DNA of 53,189 bases from a virus. A model generated the notes under the pieces. The model worked only from the letters and a program-made list of their open reading frames with translations, had not been told where the DNA came from and ran no database searches. How positions within the stretch are numbered: position 1 is the stretch's first letter; each line of letters starts with the position of its first letter. A program made the position numbers and the translations under genes. Below are positions 39,618 to 47,989 of this stretch, piece after piece. The DNA is taken from positions 1 through 53,189 of IMG/VR virus record IMGVR_UViG_3300034284_000417; one strand, 5' to 3'.

Positions 39618-41738
39618 TTAGGACACCACCCATAAGCTCCACTGAGTAGTAGAAGCATAGACAGAAGATTCAGACCATCCTGCATATCCAACAACTGCTG
39701 TTTTTAACGGGTTACCTCCGTTAACTCCTATACCGAAAGCTGAGCCGGCTGTACCGTAGCTTAAAGCTCCTGTATTCCCTGTGCTTTCATCCAGAATACT
39801 TCCTGCTCTGATTCTACCGCCTGAGTTTCCAGCACCGCCTCCGTAGTGACCTTCGTGTTTAAGATCCATTCCGTACATATAGATTTCTGTTCCCATAGTA
39901 GCAGTAATACCTGCGTCAGCGCCTTGGACTGTCCTGTAGTCCTGATTCATTCCGTAGTGAGGAGTGCTTCTGTTTCCGGAATCATTCCAGCTTCGTTGCT
40001 GGGCTACTAGCATACTAGAAGCAGCAGTTGCTAACCTAAACGTTACTGGGTAGTTTGTAGCTCCTAGTTTAAAGTAAAATTCCGATAGAGGAACTGTATG
40101 GTAGCTTGCATATTTACTTGCTACGTTACTATTTAAATCAAAGTCTGATGTGTTTTGAGTGCTGCTATTCTCCCATAGGGCATTATCTGGAAGAAATCCG
40201 TTTCCTCCTCCTCCTTTCATAACACAGATCATACCTTTACCGGCATGAAACATTACTGGTGCCTGGAAGGTCGATCCTCCTATTGTAAACCAGTAGATAC
40301 CGTCCTGGGCGTCTGGGTTTGCTGTTTTAATATCCGAAGCTGAAGAGGCAGGGTAGTTTTGAGTTCCTATGGTGATATTGTGAGGATATCTCTTAGCATA
40401 GTTCTTATAATTTTCTGCAATTTCTGCTGCTGTTAGTTCCCGGTTATACGTGTTGAGTACCGGTACAGTTCCCTTATGGTAATAGTTTGTAGAAGATCCA
40501 TTATTAGTGTATGCTCCTATAACCATAGAAGTGTAAGTAGGTATAGCTGAAGTCTGACCTGAGTTTGTAGACCATAGTACTCCATCTCTATATATATTCA
40601 TAATACCGGTACTTACATTTTTTGTAAATACCCAGTGGTGCCAACCTAGTACTTCGTTACCTGCATACTTATAGTTACGGTTAAAAGGATGTCCACAGTC
40701 CCAGTAGATGTTACCATCTGACCAGGGTAGGTGAATATTAAAGCTCTGATCTGAACCGTTATGAGACCCTGCTATAACAGAAGAGCTTCTAATTTCATCT
40801 CCGTAATTTACAATCTCTACTGTTACCTGGCTTCCTGCCGGTACTACTTTTGAAGCATGTGAGGTCAACTGTATGTAATCATTTGTACCATCGAAGACAA
40901 AGCTTCCTCCTCTACTTGGACTCCACTGTATTCCGTTTACAAGCTCTCCAAGGGCGTAGGGGCCGGCTGGGTTTCGAGTGGCGCCTGCTGGTCCTTTTAG
41001 AAGCTCTCTAATTTTAGGTTCAGTACCGTCTACTAGATCTACTCTAGGATCATAAAACTGTAGACGGGTTGTACTATCCCCGCAGTAGTAGTGGTAAGTT
41101 CTATGATTAAGAGAAGTCGTAGAAGGACCTGATTTACAGTCGTTGCCGATGTTACATCCGTTTATACCGCCTACTTTTTGACCTCCGTTCTCAACAGTCC
41201 AAAACCCTGTATCCGGGTGGCCGGCTGAGCTATTATAAGTATACGGGAAACAATGTCCTACAACTAAGTACCACTGATTTTGAGTTAAACCTCCAGCTCC
41301 GCCACAATGCCAGTATGGGTTACATTCCTCTCCTCCGTCTGATAATCTTAATACGCATTGTCCGCCGCCGTTTGTACCCAGGTAAAATGTTCCGCCGCCT
41401 GTACTAGAGGTTCTCTTAACCCATACGGAAGTTCTATAAAGTTTTGTATTATCTATACCAAACCCGTCAGCGTTCCATCCGCCGTCGGCGTTGCCATCGC
41501 CGCTTGCTCTTGTTTCCCAGACGATAGCATTATTCCCCCAAGGGTCTGTACCCCAGACTCTTTCGTTTTCGTTAGTATTTCCGTTTTGAGAATATCCCGA
41601 TGCTCCGCCGGATCCTAATCCCCATGACGACATGTTTTTAAAAGTAGACCAGCGAGTAATAGTATTGGTGTCTGCTGCATCTAAAGCAAACGCTAGGCTG
41701 GTTGCTAGGCTATTCCTAGGTCCGGACGATGATCCCAT
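39618..41738 (-). CDS. LamG-like adhesin 5 with possible fibrinogen-like C-terminal domain
   Basis: 706 aa, the longest LamG member. N-terminal A-L-D-A-A-D-T-N-T, a CBM-like region, then LamG with F-V-F-D-G-T-N-D-Y and N-T-Y-N-R-E-L-T-A-A-E-I-A-E-N-Y. An extra 245-residue tail follows: N-P-D-A-Q-D-G-I-Y-W-F, a strand leading into ICVMKGGGGNGFL, and a C-terminal W-S-L-W-V. The order is reminiscent of fibrinogen-like domains (DGVYW...GG....VYCDM..GGGW... end W.LW), which bind acetylated sugars. That identification is by pattern only. Confidence 0.78.
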   Translation of the reverse strand: MGSSSGPRNSLATSLAFALDAADTNTITRWSTFKNMSSWGLGSGGASGYSQNGNTNENERVWGTDPWGNNAIVWETRASGDGNADGGWNADGFGIDNTKLYRTSVWVKRTSSTGGGTFYLGTNGGGQCVLRLSDGGEECNPYWHCGGAGGLTQNQWYLVVGHCFPYTYNSSAGHPDTGFWTVENGGQKVGGINGCNIGNDCKSGPSTTSLNHRTYHYYCGDSTTRLQFYDPRVDLVDGTEPKIRELLKGPAGATRNPAGPYALGELVNGIQWSPSRGGSFVFDGTNDYIQLTSHASKVVPAGSQVTVEIVNYGDEIRSSSVIAGSHNGSDQSFNIHLPWSDGNIYWDCGHPFNRNYKYAGNEVLGWHHWVFTKNVSTGIMNIYRDGVLWSTNSGQTSAIPTYTSMVIGAYTNNGSSTNYYHKGTVPVLNTYNRELTAAEIAENYKNYAKRYPHNITIGTQNYPASSASDIKTANPDAQDGIYWFTIGGSTFQAPVMFHAGKGMICVMKGGGGNGFLPDNALWENSSTQNTSDFDLNSNVASKYASYHTVPLSEFYFKLGATNYPVTFRLATAASSMLVAQQRSWNDSGNRSTPHYGMNQDYRTVQGADAGITATMGTEIYMYGMDLKHEGHYGGGAGNSGGRIRAGSILDESTGNTGALSYGTAGSAFGIGVNGGNPLKTAVVGYAGWSESSVYASTTQWSLWVVS

Positions 41739-41739
41739 G

Positions 41740-41871
41740 TTATAGGCTGGCTAAAAATTCTTCGGCTTGTTCCCGGGTCGGGAAAGCTCCTATAGGATTT
41801 CCATTACGTACATAAGCAACTAAAAAGATAGTAGCTTGTCCGGTTCCTAATTCAAAAATTTCAGGTGTCAT
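41740..41871 (-). CDS. 43-aa protein between adhesin genes
   Basis: Soluble: starts MTPEIFELGTGQATIFLVAY and ends FPTREQAEEFLASL. Its ATG overlaps the stop of the 560-aa gene (ATGA) and it ends 1 nt before the 706-aa gene, so it is embedded in the adhesin operon. The F.T.E.AEEFL stretch resembles the 62-aa protein at 521-709. Possible fibre-assembly factor. Confidence 0.6.
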   Translation of the reverse strand: MTPEIFELGTGQATIFLVAYVRNGNPIGAFPTREQAEEFLASL

Positions 41872-43550
41872 AGTCCAAATCTTGTTTTAATCAAAGAATA
41901 ATTTCTTGCAACTTCGGTAGCAGATAAAGCTCTATTATAAACTCTAAATATAGCAAAAGCACCTCTGTACAGGGATCCTCCTCCACTATATGTTCCTAAT
42001 GCGTATCCGTTAGATCCTCTACCCATGCCACTATTGTGGAAATTATAATTAGAAGTTCCTGAGTTGTATGCTCCGTTTATGTAGGTTTTAAGATCTCCGG
42101 TAGTGTTATCCGTAACAGTATTTTTAAATACCCATGTAAAAATATTCCAAGTATCATTACTCCAATACCCCATACCGCCGGGGTAAGCCCCGCTAGGACT
42201 ATCGGGGAAGTAGTGAGATCCCATACAGGAACCGTGGCAGTAGAACATTGGGCCGTAGTTACCATTAGCGCCCATTGATAAAACACCGTAAGAGCCGCCC
42301 TGGTCTAAGCCATTATGGTAGAACATTAACTCTAATGTAAAATCTGACCATCCCCCTGTTAGTGTTGTATTACCAATCCAGTCACTTGTTCCATCTAAGT
42401 TTACACTCGGTACTCCTTTAATAGTTTCAAAAGTACATCCTCCGTATAAAGTTGCATGGTGTCCATTTCCTGAGGTATCGTACCAGACTGTGTCTTGAGT
42501 TGAACCATAAGGGGTAAAAGTACCGCTAGAGGTAAAGGTATGAAACGATACTCCATTAGAAAAAGAATAAGTTCCTCCTGTAGCTGCTTGAGGTCCGTTG
42601 TAACGAACAATTACAATTCCTGAACCCCCTTCTCCTCCTTTGTTGTTGGCGTTGTAGTGAGATCCTCCTCCGCCTCCACCTCCGGTATTAGCTCCTGCGT
42701 TACCTCCTGGCTGTTGATTACCTAATCCGCCATTGCTGCCGGCATTCCTGCCGTTAGTATCTCCAAACCCTACAGTGTTTCCGTTTCCACCAGCTGCTCC
42801 GCCTCCTCCTCCTCCGAGCCCGCCGTCGCCGCCCTTGGTTCCGGAGTAGCAAGAACCGCCTCCACCGCCGCTGTAGTAGTAAGGACTCATTCTTGATATA
42901 AGAATCCCAGGACCTCCGTGGCCGGCGTTACCGCTAGGAGCAACGTGACCTGGTCCACTAGTACCTCTTCCTCCGGCTCCTCCGCCGCCTCCTGACCAAT
43001 GGTCGTCGGCACCTGTAGTCGGATTACCGGAGTTCCCGCCCGGATATCCCTGACCTACAATATTGTTTGTATCAACGTACCGCTCTCCTCCGTGAGTGTA
43101 TGCTGAACATCCTCCTCCGGATGCTCCTGAACCTCCTATACCTGAATTTGGAGTGTATCCGTAGTATGAGCTTGCTCCAAATCCTCCTCCTTTTGCAGTT
43201 AAGTTTCCAAATACTGAATCGGATCCGTTGGTTGCTGAGATAGTGAATTGGTGACTGTTCGGTTGCGGACCTGCTCCATCGGTTCTGTAACCGCCATTGC
43301 CTGCTGGTGCTCCGAAGCCTCCAGCTCCTACAGTGACTGTGATGCCTACACCCGGGGTGACTTTGTAGTTAGGGTCGTAAAGCACTCCGCCGCCGCCTCC
43401 ACCACCGCCCATATCCATACCACCGCCTCCGCCTCCGCCAACGACCATAACTTCAACTGATCTTACGGTCCGGGCTGATGTTAGGTCAGCAGCATCGAGA
43501 TTCAGAATAAGCCCATCTCTTTGTATCTGTGGATTGCTTGAAAACGCCAT
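41868..43550 (-). CDS. LamG-like adhesin 6 with inserted glycine-rich domain
   Basis: 560 aa. Starts D-G-L-I-L-N-L-D-A-A-D like the single-domain paralog. Just after that motif a large glycine-rich block (about 30-350) appears, with stretches such as VMVVGGGGGGG, GGSGASGGGCS and HYNANNKGGEGGSG; the LamG part then resumes at W-Y-D-T-S-G-N-G-H-H-A-T-L and ends F-R-V-Y-N-R-A-L-S-A-T-E-V-A-R-N-Y. The glycine-rich block looks inserted into an otherwise intact LamG protein. Glycine-rich sandwiches are known from phage adhesins such as S16 gp38, where they carry specificity loops. Confidence 0.83.
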   Translation of the reverse strand: MAFSSNPQIQRDGLILNLDAADLTSARTVRSVEVMVVGGGGGGGMDMGGGGGGGGVLYDPNYKVTPGVGITVTVGAGGFGAPAGNGGYRTDGAGPQPNSHQFTISATNGSDSVFGNLTAKGGGFGASSYYGYTPNSGIGGSGASGGGCSAYTHGGERYVDTNNIVGQGYPGGNSGNPTTGADDHWSGGGGGAGGRGTSGPGHVAPSGNAGHGGPGILISRMSPYYYSGGGGGSCYSGTKGGDGGLGGGGGGAAGGNGNTVGFGDTNGRNAGSNGGLGNQQPGGNAGANTGGGGGGGSHYNANNKGGEGGSGIVIVRYNGPQAATGGTYSFSNGVSFHTFTSSGTFTPYGSTQDTVWYDTSGNGHHATLYGGCTFETIKGVPSVNLDGTSDWIGNTTLTGGWSDFTLELMFYHNGLDQGGSYGVLSMGANGNYGPMFYCHGSCMGSHYFPDSPSGAYPGGMGYWSNDTWNIFTWVFKNTVTDNTTGDLKTYINGAYNSGTSNYNFHNSGMGRGSNGYALGTYSGGGSLYRGAFAIFRVYNRALSATEVARNYSLIKTRFGL

Positions 43551-43561
43551 TCTTTTTTCTT

Positions 43562-43569
43562 TATAAATA
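43562..43569 (-). promoter_or_regulatory. TATTTATA element
   Basis: 11 nt before the start at 43550, just after the methyltransferase stop region. Confidence 0.55.
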
Positions 43570-43587
43570 GGACGGCGCCTTAAGGTG

Positions 43588-44835
43588 TTAGAGTTTTCCT
43601 AGCATGTAATCCTGAGCTTGCTTGGTTTTATCGCAAGTATTCTTCATTAATTCGATAGTCTCAGGGTCAATAAGCTGTGGGTGAACCCACCAATCCTCGT
43701 AACTACTATTCTTATCTACCGAAATGTTAGTTACTAAAAGTTCGTATCCTTTCTCTTGCAGATACTTTCTAGACTTGTCTCTATAGGTTTTTGTAGAGTC
43801 GTAGTAGTAATCATGCTCATAGGTAATTACTGCAAATCGATACTCATCAAACGGTATAGCTTCTAGGATAGCGTAGGTATTGTACTCCGGGTCGCAGTCA
43901 AGCTGTAGGAAATCAATATCCTTTCCTAGATCTATCTTGCGTAGGAAGTCTCTATAGTCGGTGGCTACTGCATCCTGGCAGTATACCGGGTTTTTCCTAG
44001 CAGCTTTAAACTTATCAGTCACTGCCTGATCAATATCAATTGATGCTCCTTTCCATCCGTAGGATTCTTCCAGAAGAGCGGTATTGTTGTTGTGGTGAGG
44101 ATCTCCTGATCCAATCTCCAGGTAGGTTCCGTTCTTTTTACCTTTCAGTGCTGCTAGCACAAACATATCCTGGTAGGCTTGTGCAAAATTCTTTTCAATC
44201 TTTTCAGATCCTGGGAATTTATATTTAAGTTCCGGGTGCTGTTCTTTAGTATACGGGGTGATTGGGAATAACTCTCCTTTGAGTTTAATGATATTATCTC
44301 TAGTAACATTTGCGAATAAGTCACTCATGTAGTAACTGTCCATGATCCAGCGCAGCATACCTCTTGATTCATCGCATTTACCAATCCACCAAGCCGAAAC
44401 TGCTTTTTGGAAATAGAGAGCGTACTCTGCCGGGTACTCTACATCGGTTACTAGTGAACGATACTCATGCTTGATAAACTGCAGACCGGTACAGGCGGTT
44501 GTATAGCATTCCTGCCATTTTTGCTCACGTTCGTAGTACCGGCTGAGGAGGAAGTAACCTTCCGGACGGTCCGGACGAACGGAAATAGCATGCAGAAGTT
44601 GTCCGGTGGCAGAATGCTTACGTTCTTTTTGCTTATTAATGTTTAAGAAGTTACGAAGCAGGCATTCATACTGCAGATCTTTATCGGTTGTAGTTTCAGC
44701 AACTCGTAAGTAAAAGGATAGAGCGGCAGCAATCTGACCTCTTATGTCGTATTCGTACCCGATAAGAAAATTTACACCTGGATCTCCTGGAGATTGTATA
44801 AATGTCTCAATCGCTTTTTGTAAATTACTGTCCAT
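43588..44835 (-). CDS. TPR-like plus FkbM-like methyltransferase
   Basis: 415 aa in two parts. N-terminal 1-190 is helical with repeated aromatic/Ala pairs, consistent with TPR-like helices (AALSFYLRVAE, EGYFLLSRYYEREQKWQECY). C-terminal about 215-400 is a SAM-dependent methyltransferase: G-T-Y-L-E-I-G-S-G-D-P (SAM loop), then S-I-D-I-D and L-Q-L-D-C-D-P-E-Y-N-T-Y, as in FkbM-type sugar or glycan O-methyltransferases. With the neighbouring genes it may methylate sugars. Overlaps the beta-propeller gene by 11 nt. Confidence 0.78.
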   Translation of the reverse strand: MDSNLQKAIETFIQSPGDPGVNFLIGYEYDIRGQIAAALSFYLRVAETTTDKDLQYECLLRNFLNINKQKERKHSATGQLLHAISVRPDRPEGYFLLSRYYEREQKWQECYTTACTGLQFIKHEYRSLVTDVEYPAEYALYFQKAVSAWWIGKCDESRGMLRWIMDSYYMSDLFANVTRDNIIKLKGELFPITPYTKEQHPELKYKFPGSEKIEKNFAQAYQDMFVLAALKGKKNGTYLEIGSGDPHHNNNTALLEESYGWKGASIDIDQAVTDKFKAARKNPVYCQDAVATDYRDFLRKIDLGKDIDFLQLDCDPEYNTYAILEAIPFDEYRFAVITYEHDYYYDSTKTYRDKSRKYLQEKGYELLVTNISVDKNSSYEDWWVHPQLIDPETIELMKNTCDKTKQAQDYMLGKL

Positions 44836-45811
44836 CTATAAAATCTTGTATAACTTTCTTAGGAGTTTTTAAAATATACGCAGTATTATCCTGAAATCCA
44901 AAAGTAATGAGGATATCTCCCTGGTATTCTGCAATCCCGCAGGTAAATTCTACGTGACCGGTCAAGTATTTAAACTCTTTTGATATCTTAACAAGATTCC
45001 AGTCTTTATCCCAAACCAAGAACCGGTGGTAGTAGTGACAGTCTTTATTACCTACTTCGTTATACCACATATCTACTTCGTGGGTAACAGTGATGTAACC
45101 GCCTTCCCAAGGAATGACCTGAGAACCTCCTCTAAAATCTCGGTAACCTTGTAGGTAGTTTTGACTCTGATGGATAATCTTGCTTGATTTTGTTGCAAGA
45201 TCTACTTCTACTACTTCGGTAGGATTGCTCCATTTTACAAACCTAAAAGGCTGGTCAATGATCGGCATCCAGTTCTTCTCGCAGTATGAATTCGGATCAC
45301 TAGGAGGTTCGATTCGGGTACGGGACAGTTCCTTTACTCCGTCCTCGTATTCTACTACTTCGCTAAATTCCATTCTACCCTCTCCGTTGGTCTTGGTATC
45401 TCTTCGAACACCAATTAGGTAGAGTTTATTATCCCATCTTACTACTCTAGCATCTTCTAGCCCGATAAAATCCCAGACCGGGGTTACATCCAGTCGGGAG
45501 GTGTCTACTTTACTGCCCTTAACAAGGTTGAGCTCTTGATCTAAAATGCATAGATAGTTGATCGTACGTAGCTTTAAGTCGTCTTCAGGATGCATGTAAG
45601 TCATGGGTCCCCAACGGCTATGAAACTCTTTACGGCCTTCGTTATGGTAGAGGTTGTACTGTACGTGACGTAGGTTCACTAGAATCCTATCTCCATCAAT
45701 GTAGACTGAGGGGTTGCATAGTCCTGTTCCTTCGGTGTACTCGGCCGGTACAAGCAGAGGGCGGATTATTCCTCCTGCTTCAATAACCCTTTTTACAAAA
45801 TTAATTTCCAT
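44825..45811 (-). CDS. Beta-propeller glycosidase/phosphorylase-like protein (GH130/GH43-like)
   Basis: 328 aa. Bladed propeller pattern: G-L-C-N-P-S-V-Y, D-F-I-G-L-E-D-A-R-V-V, N-W-M-P-I, Y-R-D-F-R-G-G-S-Q-V and L-T-G-H-V-E-F-T-C-G. These fit the five-bladed GH43/62/130 superfamily, in which GLEDAR-like and HxEF-like segments line the sugar pocket. GH130 enzymes are phosphorylases or hydrolases acting on beta-mannosides and related sugars; the substrate here is unknown. Overlaps GT9-like gene by 11 nt. Confidence 0.72.
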   Translation of the reverse strand: MEINFVKRVIEAGGIIRPLLVPAEYTEGTGLCNPSVYIDGDRILVNLRHVQYNLYHNEGRKEFHSRWGPMTYMHPEDDLKLRTINYLCILDQELNLVKGSKVDTSRLDVTPVWDFIGLEDARVVRWDNKLYLIGVRRDTKTNGEGRMEFSEVVEYEDGVKELSRTRIEPPSDPNSYCEKNWMPIIDQPFRFVKWSNPTEVVEVDLATKSSKIIHQSQNYLQGYRDFRGGSQVIPWEGGYITVTHEVDMWYNEVGNKDCHYYHRFLVWDKDWNLVKISKEFKYLTGHVEFTCGIAEYQGDILITFGFQDNTAYILKTPKKVIQDFIDGQ

Positions 45812-46706
45812 CTACTGCTTTAATAATATCAGCTATATTAAAAATCTCATCCGGACTTTCGTAAGGACATTGAATAGCTGCTCCGTCAAAAGAATAATCG
45901 AAAAGATACGAATTAATTAGCTTAGGAGCAAACTTAGGAGGGCTTGCTTGAATATTTGTATGTAGATCGTATCCAAATACTTTAGGAGATGTTCCTACCC
46001 ACATCACGGTAGATGGTAGATTGAAAGCAGCTGCAGCGTGCTGTAAGCATGAATCTATAAGGATTCTTTTTTCTGAAGCTGCTAGAACTGTCAACAGTTC
46101 AAAGTTTGATAGAGGCTGGTAGATTGCTTCTGCACCCGGAATAGCTTCTCTTTCACTCCTACAGATCTGAATTACATGGTAGTCTTTGGAGTAGTGCTGT
46201 ACCAGTAGGTTTGAGATAGCTGGCGGAATATCTCTAGTCCAGCTATAAACCTGCTGATCTTCTAAGGGACCTCCTCCGGTTTGAATCACTATTACTGGTT
46301 TCTCTCGTCTCCAGGCATTGGCAAATCTCTTCTGTACCAGGTTCAGAAAAAGCACCGGCTTTTGTTCGGTATATTCTAGTCCTAGAAGTTCACACCAGCT
46401 TTTGATAATATGCTGCTCTTTCTGGATGTGTCCATTCTGGAAGTATCCTTCATGGCGGAATACTAATGTATCTTTATCTTCGATATAATTCTGATAGAAG
46501 TACGGAGTGTTGCCTACCGGGTATACTCTCTCTACTTCCGGGAAATTCAAGAAGATTTCCGGGTAAGAAACCACCAAAATAATCTTACGGTCGGGATATG
46601 TCTGTTTAATGGAGGAAAGCAGCGATGTAGCTGCTATGTTTTTACCCAGTCCGCCTTCAATGTGCCAGACCAGGTACTTATCCTTCCCTTGATAACCTGC
46701 TTTCAT
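45801..46706 (-). CDS. GT9-like glycosyltransferase (heptosyltransferase fold)
   Basis: 301 aa. N-terminal W-H-I-E-G-G-L-G-K-N-I-A-A-T-S-L-L matches the GT9 start (GxGxxxx.TP.L), VVSYPEIFLNFPEVERVYPV resembles the paired sheet of GT-B folds, and the C-terminal part contains I-Q-T-G-G-G-P and I-D-S-C-L-Q-H-A-A-A-A-F. GT9 enzymes transfer heptoses or similar sugars. A phage copy between adhesin genes suggests modification of a phage protein or host surface glycan. No signal peptide, so it acts in the cytoplasm. Confidence 0.8.
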   Translation of the reverse strand: MKAGYQGKDKYLVWHIEGGLGKNIAATSLLSSIKQTYPDRKIILVVSYPEIFLNFPEVERVYPVGNTPYFYQNYIEDKDTLVFRHEGYFQNGHIQKEQHIIKSWCELLGLEYTEQKPVLFLNLVQKRFANAWRREKPVIVIQTGGGPLEDQQVYSWTRDIPPAISNLLVQHYSKDYHVIQICRSEREAIPGAEAIYQPLSNFELLTVLAASEKRILIDSCLQHAAAAFNLPSTVMWVGTSPKVFGYDLHTNIQASPPKFAPKLINSYLFDYSFDGAAIQCPYESPDEIFNIADIIKAVDGN

Positions 46707-46721
46707 ATTAAAACTATTTTA

Positions 46722-46737
46722 AGACAGCAAGCTGTCT
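46722..46737 (-). terminator. Hairpin after the 127-aa gene
   Basis: Perfect 7-bp stem AGACAGC / GCTGTCT with a 2-nt loop, 6 nt before the 127-aa gene's stop and 16 nt upstream of the next start. The tail is T-TAAAATAG-TTTT, so termination is uncertain. Confidence 0.4.
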
Positions 46738-46742
46738 ATTAC

Positions 46743-47126
46743 TTAAAGACTCCCTGAAGTAGATACTAGAGTCCAGTCACCTACTGCTAATCCAAACATA
46801 TTAGGAACGTTCTCTAGGGTGTAGTTTAGGTGAGCGTAAACGTGCTTGGCGTACTGACCTGTCATTCCGGCCGGGTAAGTCAATGACTCGTAGTAAGTGT
46901 TCCATTCGTCGACTGGAAGTACTAAACGAGTTTGGTTGATACCAAGCGGGTTTTGAGAGGTATAGTTAACAAAGACTATACCGTTAAGGGTAACGAAAGA
47001 GTCACCAGGCATGTTGTGGGTGGGGTCTACGTAGATAGTCTGGTTAGCAATTAATACTAACGAAGAAGTTGCCTGTGTTACGGCATCGTAGATAACCGGA
47101 CGATTTGAAAGTAGGTGGTAAGCCAT
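46743..47126 (-). CDS. 127-aa hypothetical probable structural protein
   Basis: Beta-rich and hydrophobic in parts (MAYHLLSNRPVIYDAVTQAT, GIVFVNYTSQNPLGINQTRL, YAHLNYTLENVPNMFGLAVG), without membrane helix or signal. It lies between the sulfotransferase and GT9-like genes and behind a TATTTATA element, so it is likely a late virion protein and may be a substrate or partner of the sugar enzymes. Family not recognised. Confidence 0.65.
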   Translation of the reverse strand: MAYHLLSNRPVIYDAVTQATSSLVLIANQTIYVDPTHNMPGDSFVTLNGIVFVNYTSQNPLGINQTRLVLPVDEWNTYYESLTYPAGMTGQYAKHVYAHLNYTLENVPNMFGLAVGDWTLVSTSGSL

Positions 47127-47142
47127 ATTAGTGTTTATATCT

Positions 47143-47150
47143 TATAAATA
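47143..47150 (-). promoter_or_regulatory. TATTTATA element
   Basis: 16 nt before the start at 47126 and 14 nt after the sulfotransferase stop region. Confidence 0.55.
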
Positions 47151-47163
47151 TAGTTAAACTCTC

Positions 47164-47985
47164 TTAGATTTTGTACTCGAAAGCATCATAAAACCATTGG
47201 TAGTTATCGGTGATTAACTGACAGCCGGTTGGTCCTAAGATTTCCTTATAGTCTTCTTTCACCGGCTCTATTTTATTTTTAATTTTGTGATCTCCAAACA
47301 CTCCCCATACCTTGTCATCTTCGTAGGTAAGCTGTTCTACGTTATTAAAGTCATGCTTGTAGTGTGGTAGCTCTAAGTACTCGTAGATTCTTTTTAGTTC
47401 ACGGTCTGGGCTGGTTGTAAGGTCTTCAAACTTAATAAAAAGTACATTTTCGTGAGTACCTTCTAGCAGGGATTGGTAGATTCGGTCCATAACCGGTCCG
47501 ATGGGTACTGTATTAGACCAGTGTACTATTCTCTTGTCGGTTGTAGTGCCTGTTAGATCTGCCCAGTTTAAGATTCCGTGTTCAATCTGAGGATTTGCTC
47601 GGTATTTCTTTTCCATAGAAGCATAAACTGCTCTAGGATCTCTAATCATAGAGATAATCTTGGGATTTTCGTCAAAGAACTTGAGGAAGTTATATTCACC
47701 TGACCATCCTCTGCATTTATCCATTACGTATGGACGGTCGGTAATAGCTTCAAAGTATCCGTGAACCGCTCCTTTGCAGTAACCCTTCCAGGCTTTTTCC
47801 ATAGTTTCAGCATCCTGGGCTTTAACTTCTGGACTGGTTGAGTAGATGGTTCGTGCGTTGTATAAGAAGTCAAATACTCCTGAGGTAGGAGTAACGTATA
47901 GGTCAGGGTTCTGTCCTAAAATGTTTTGAATGAGTGTAGATCCGGCTCGAGGCATCGAGCTATTGTACATAACTTTTTTTACCAT
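47164..47985 (-). CDS. PAPS-dependent sulfotransferase
   Basis: 273 aa. Motif P-R-A-G-S-T-L (12-18) is the 5'-phosphosulfate loop, and M-I-R-D-P-R-A-V-Y-A-S-M is the 3'-phosphate strand, both diagnostic. The middle carries W-S-G-E-Y-N-F-L and the C-terminal part an R/K-rich F-G-D-H-K-I-K-N-K-I region of the usual kind. It transfers sulfate from PAPS to an acceptor such as a sugar. PAPS would have to come from the host. No membrane anchor, unlike Golgi enzymes. Confidence 0.88.
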   Translation of the reverse strand: MVKKVMYNSSMPRAGSTLIQNILGQNPDLYVTPTSGVFDFLYNARTIYSTSPEVKAQDAETMEKAWKGYCKGAVHGYFEAITDRPYVMDKCRGWSGEYNFLKFFDENPKIISMIRDPRAVYASMEKKYRANPQIEHGILNWADLTGTTTDKRIVHWSNTVPIGPVMDRIYQSLLEGTHENVLFIKFEDLTTSPDRELKRIYEYLELPHYKHDFNNVEQLTYEDDKVWGVFGDHKIKNKIEPVKEDYKEILGPTGCQLITDNYQWFYDAFEYKI

Positions 47986-47989
47986 AATA

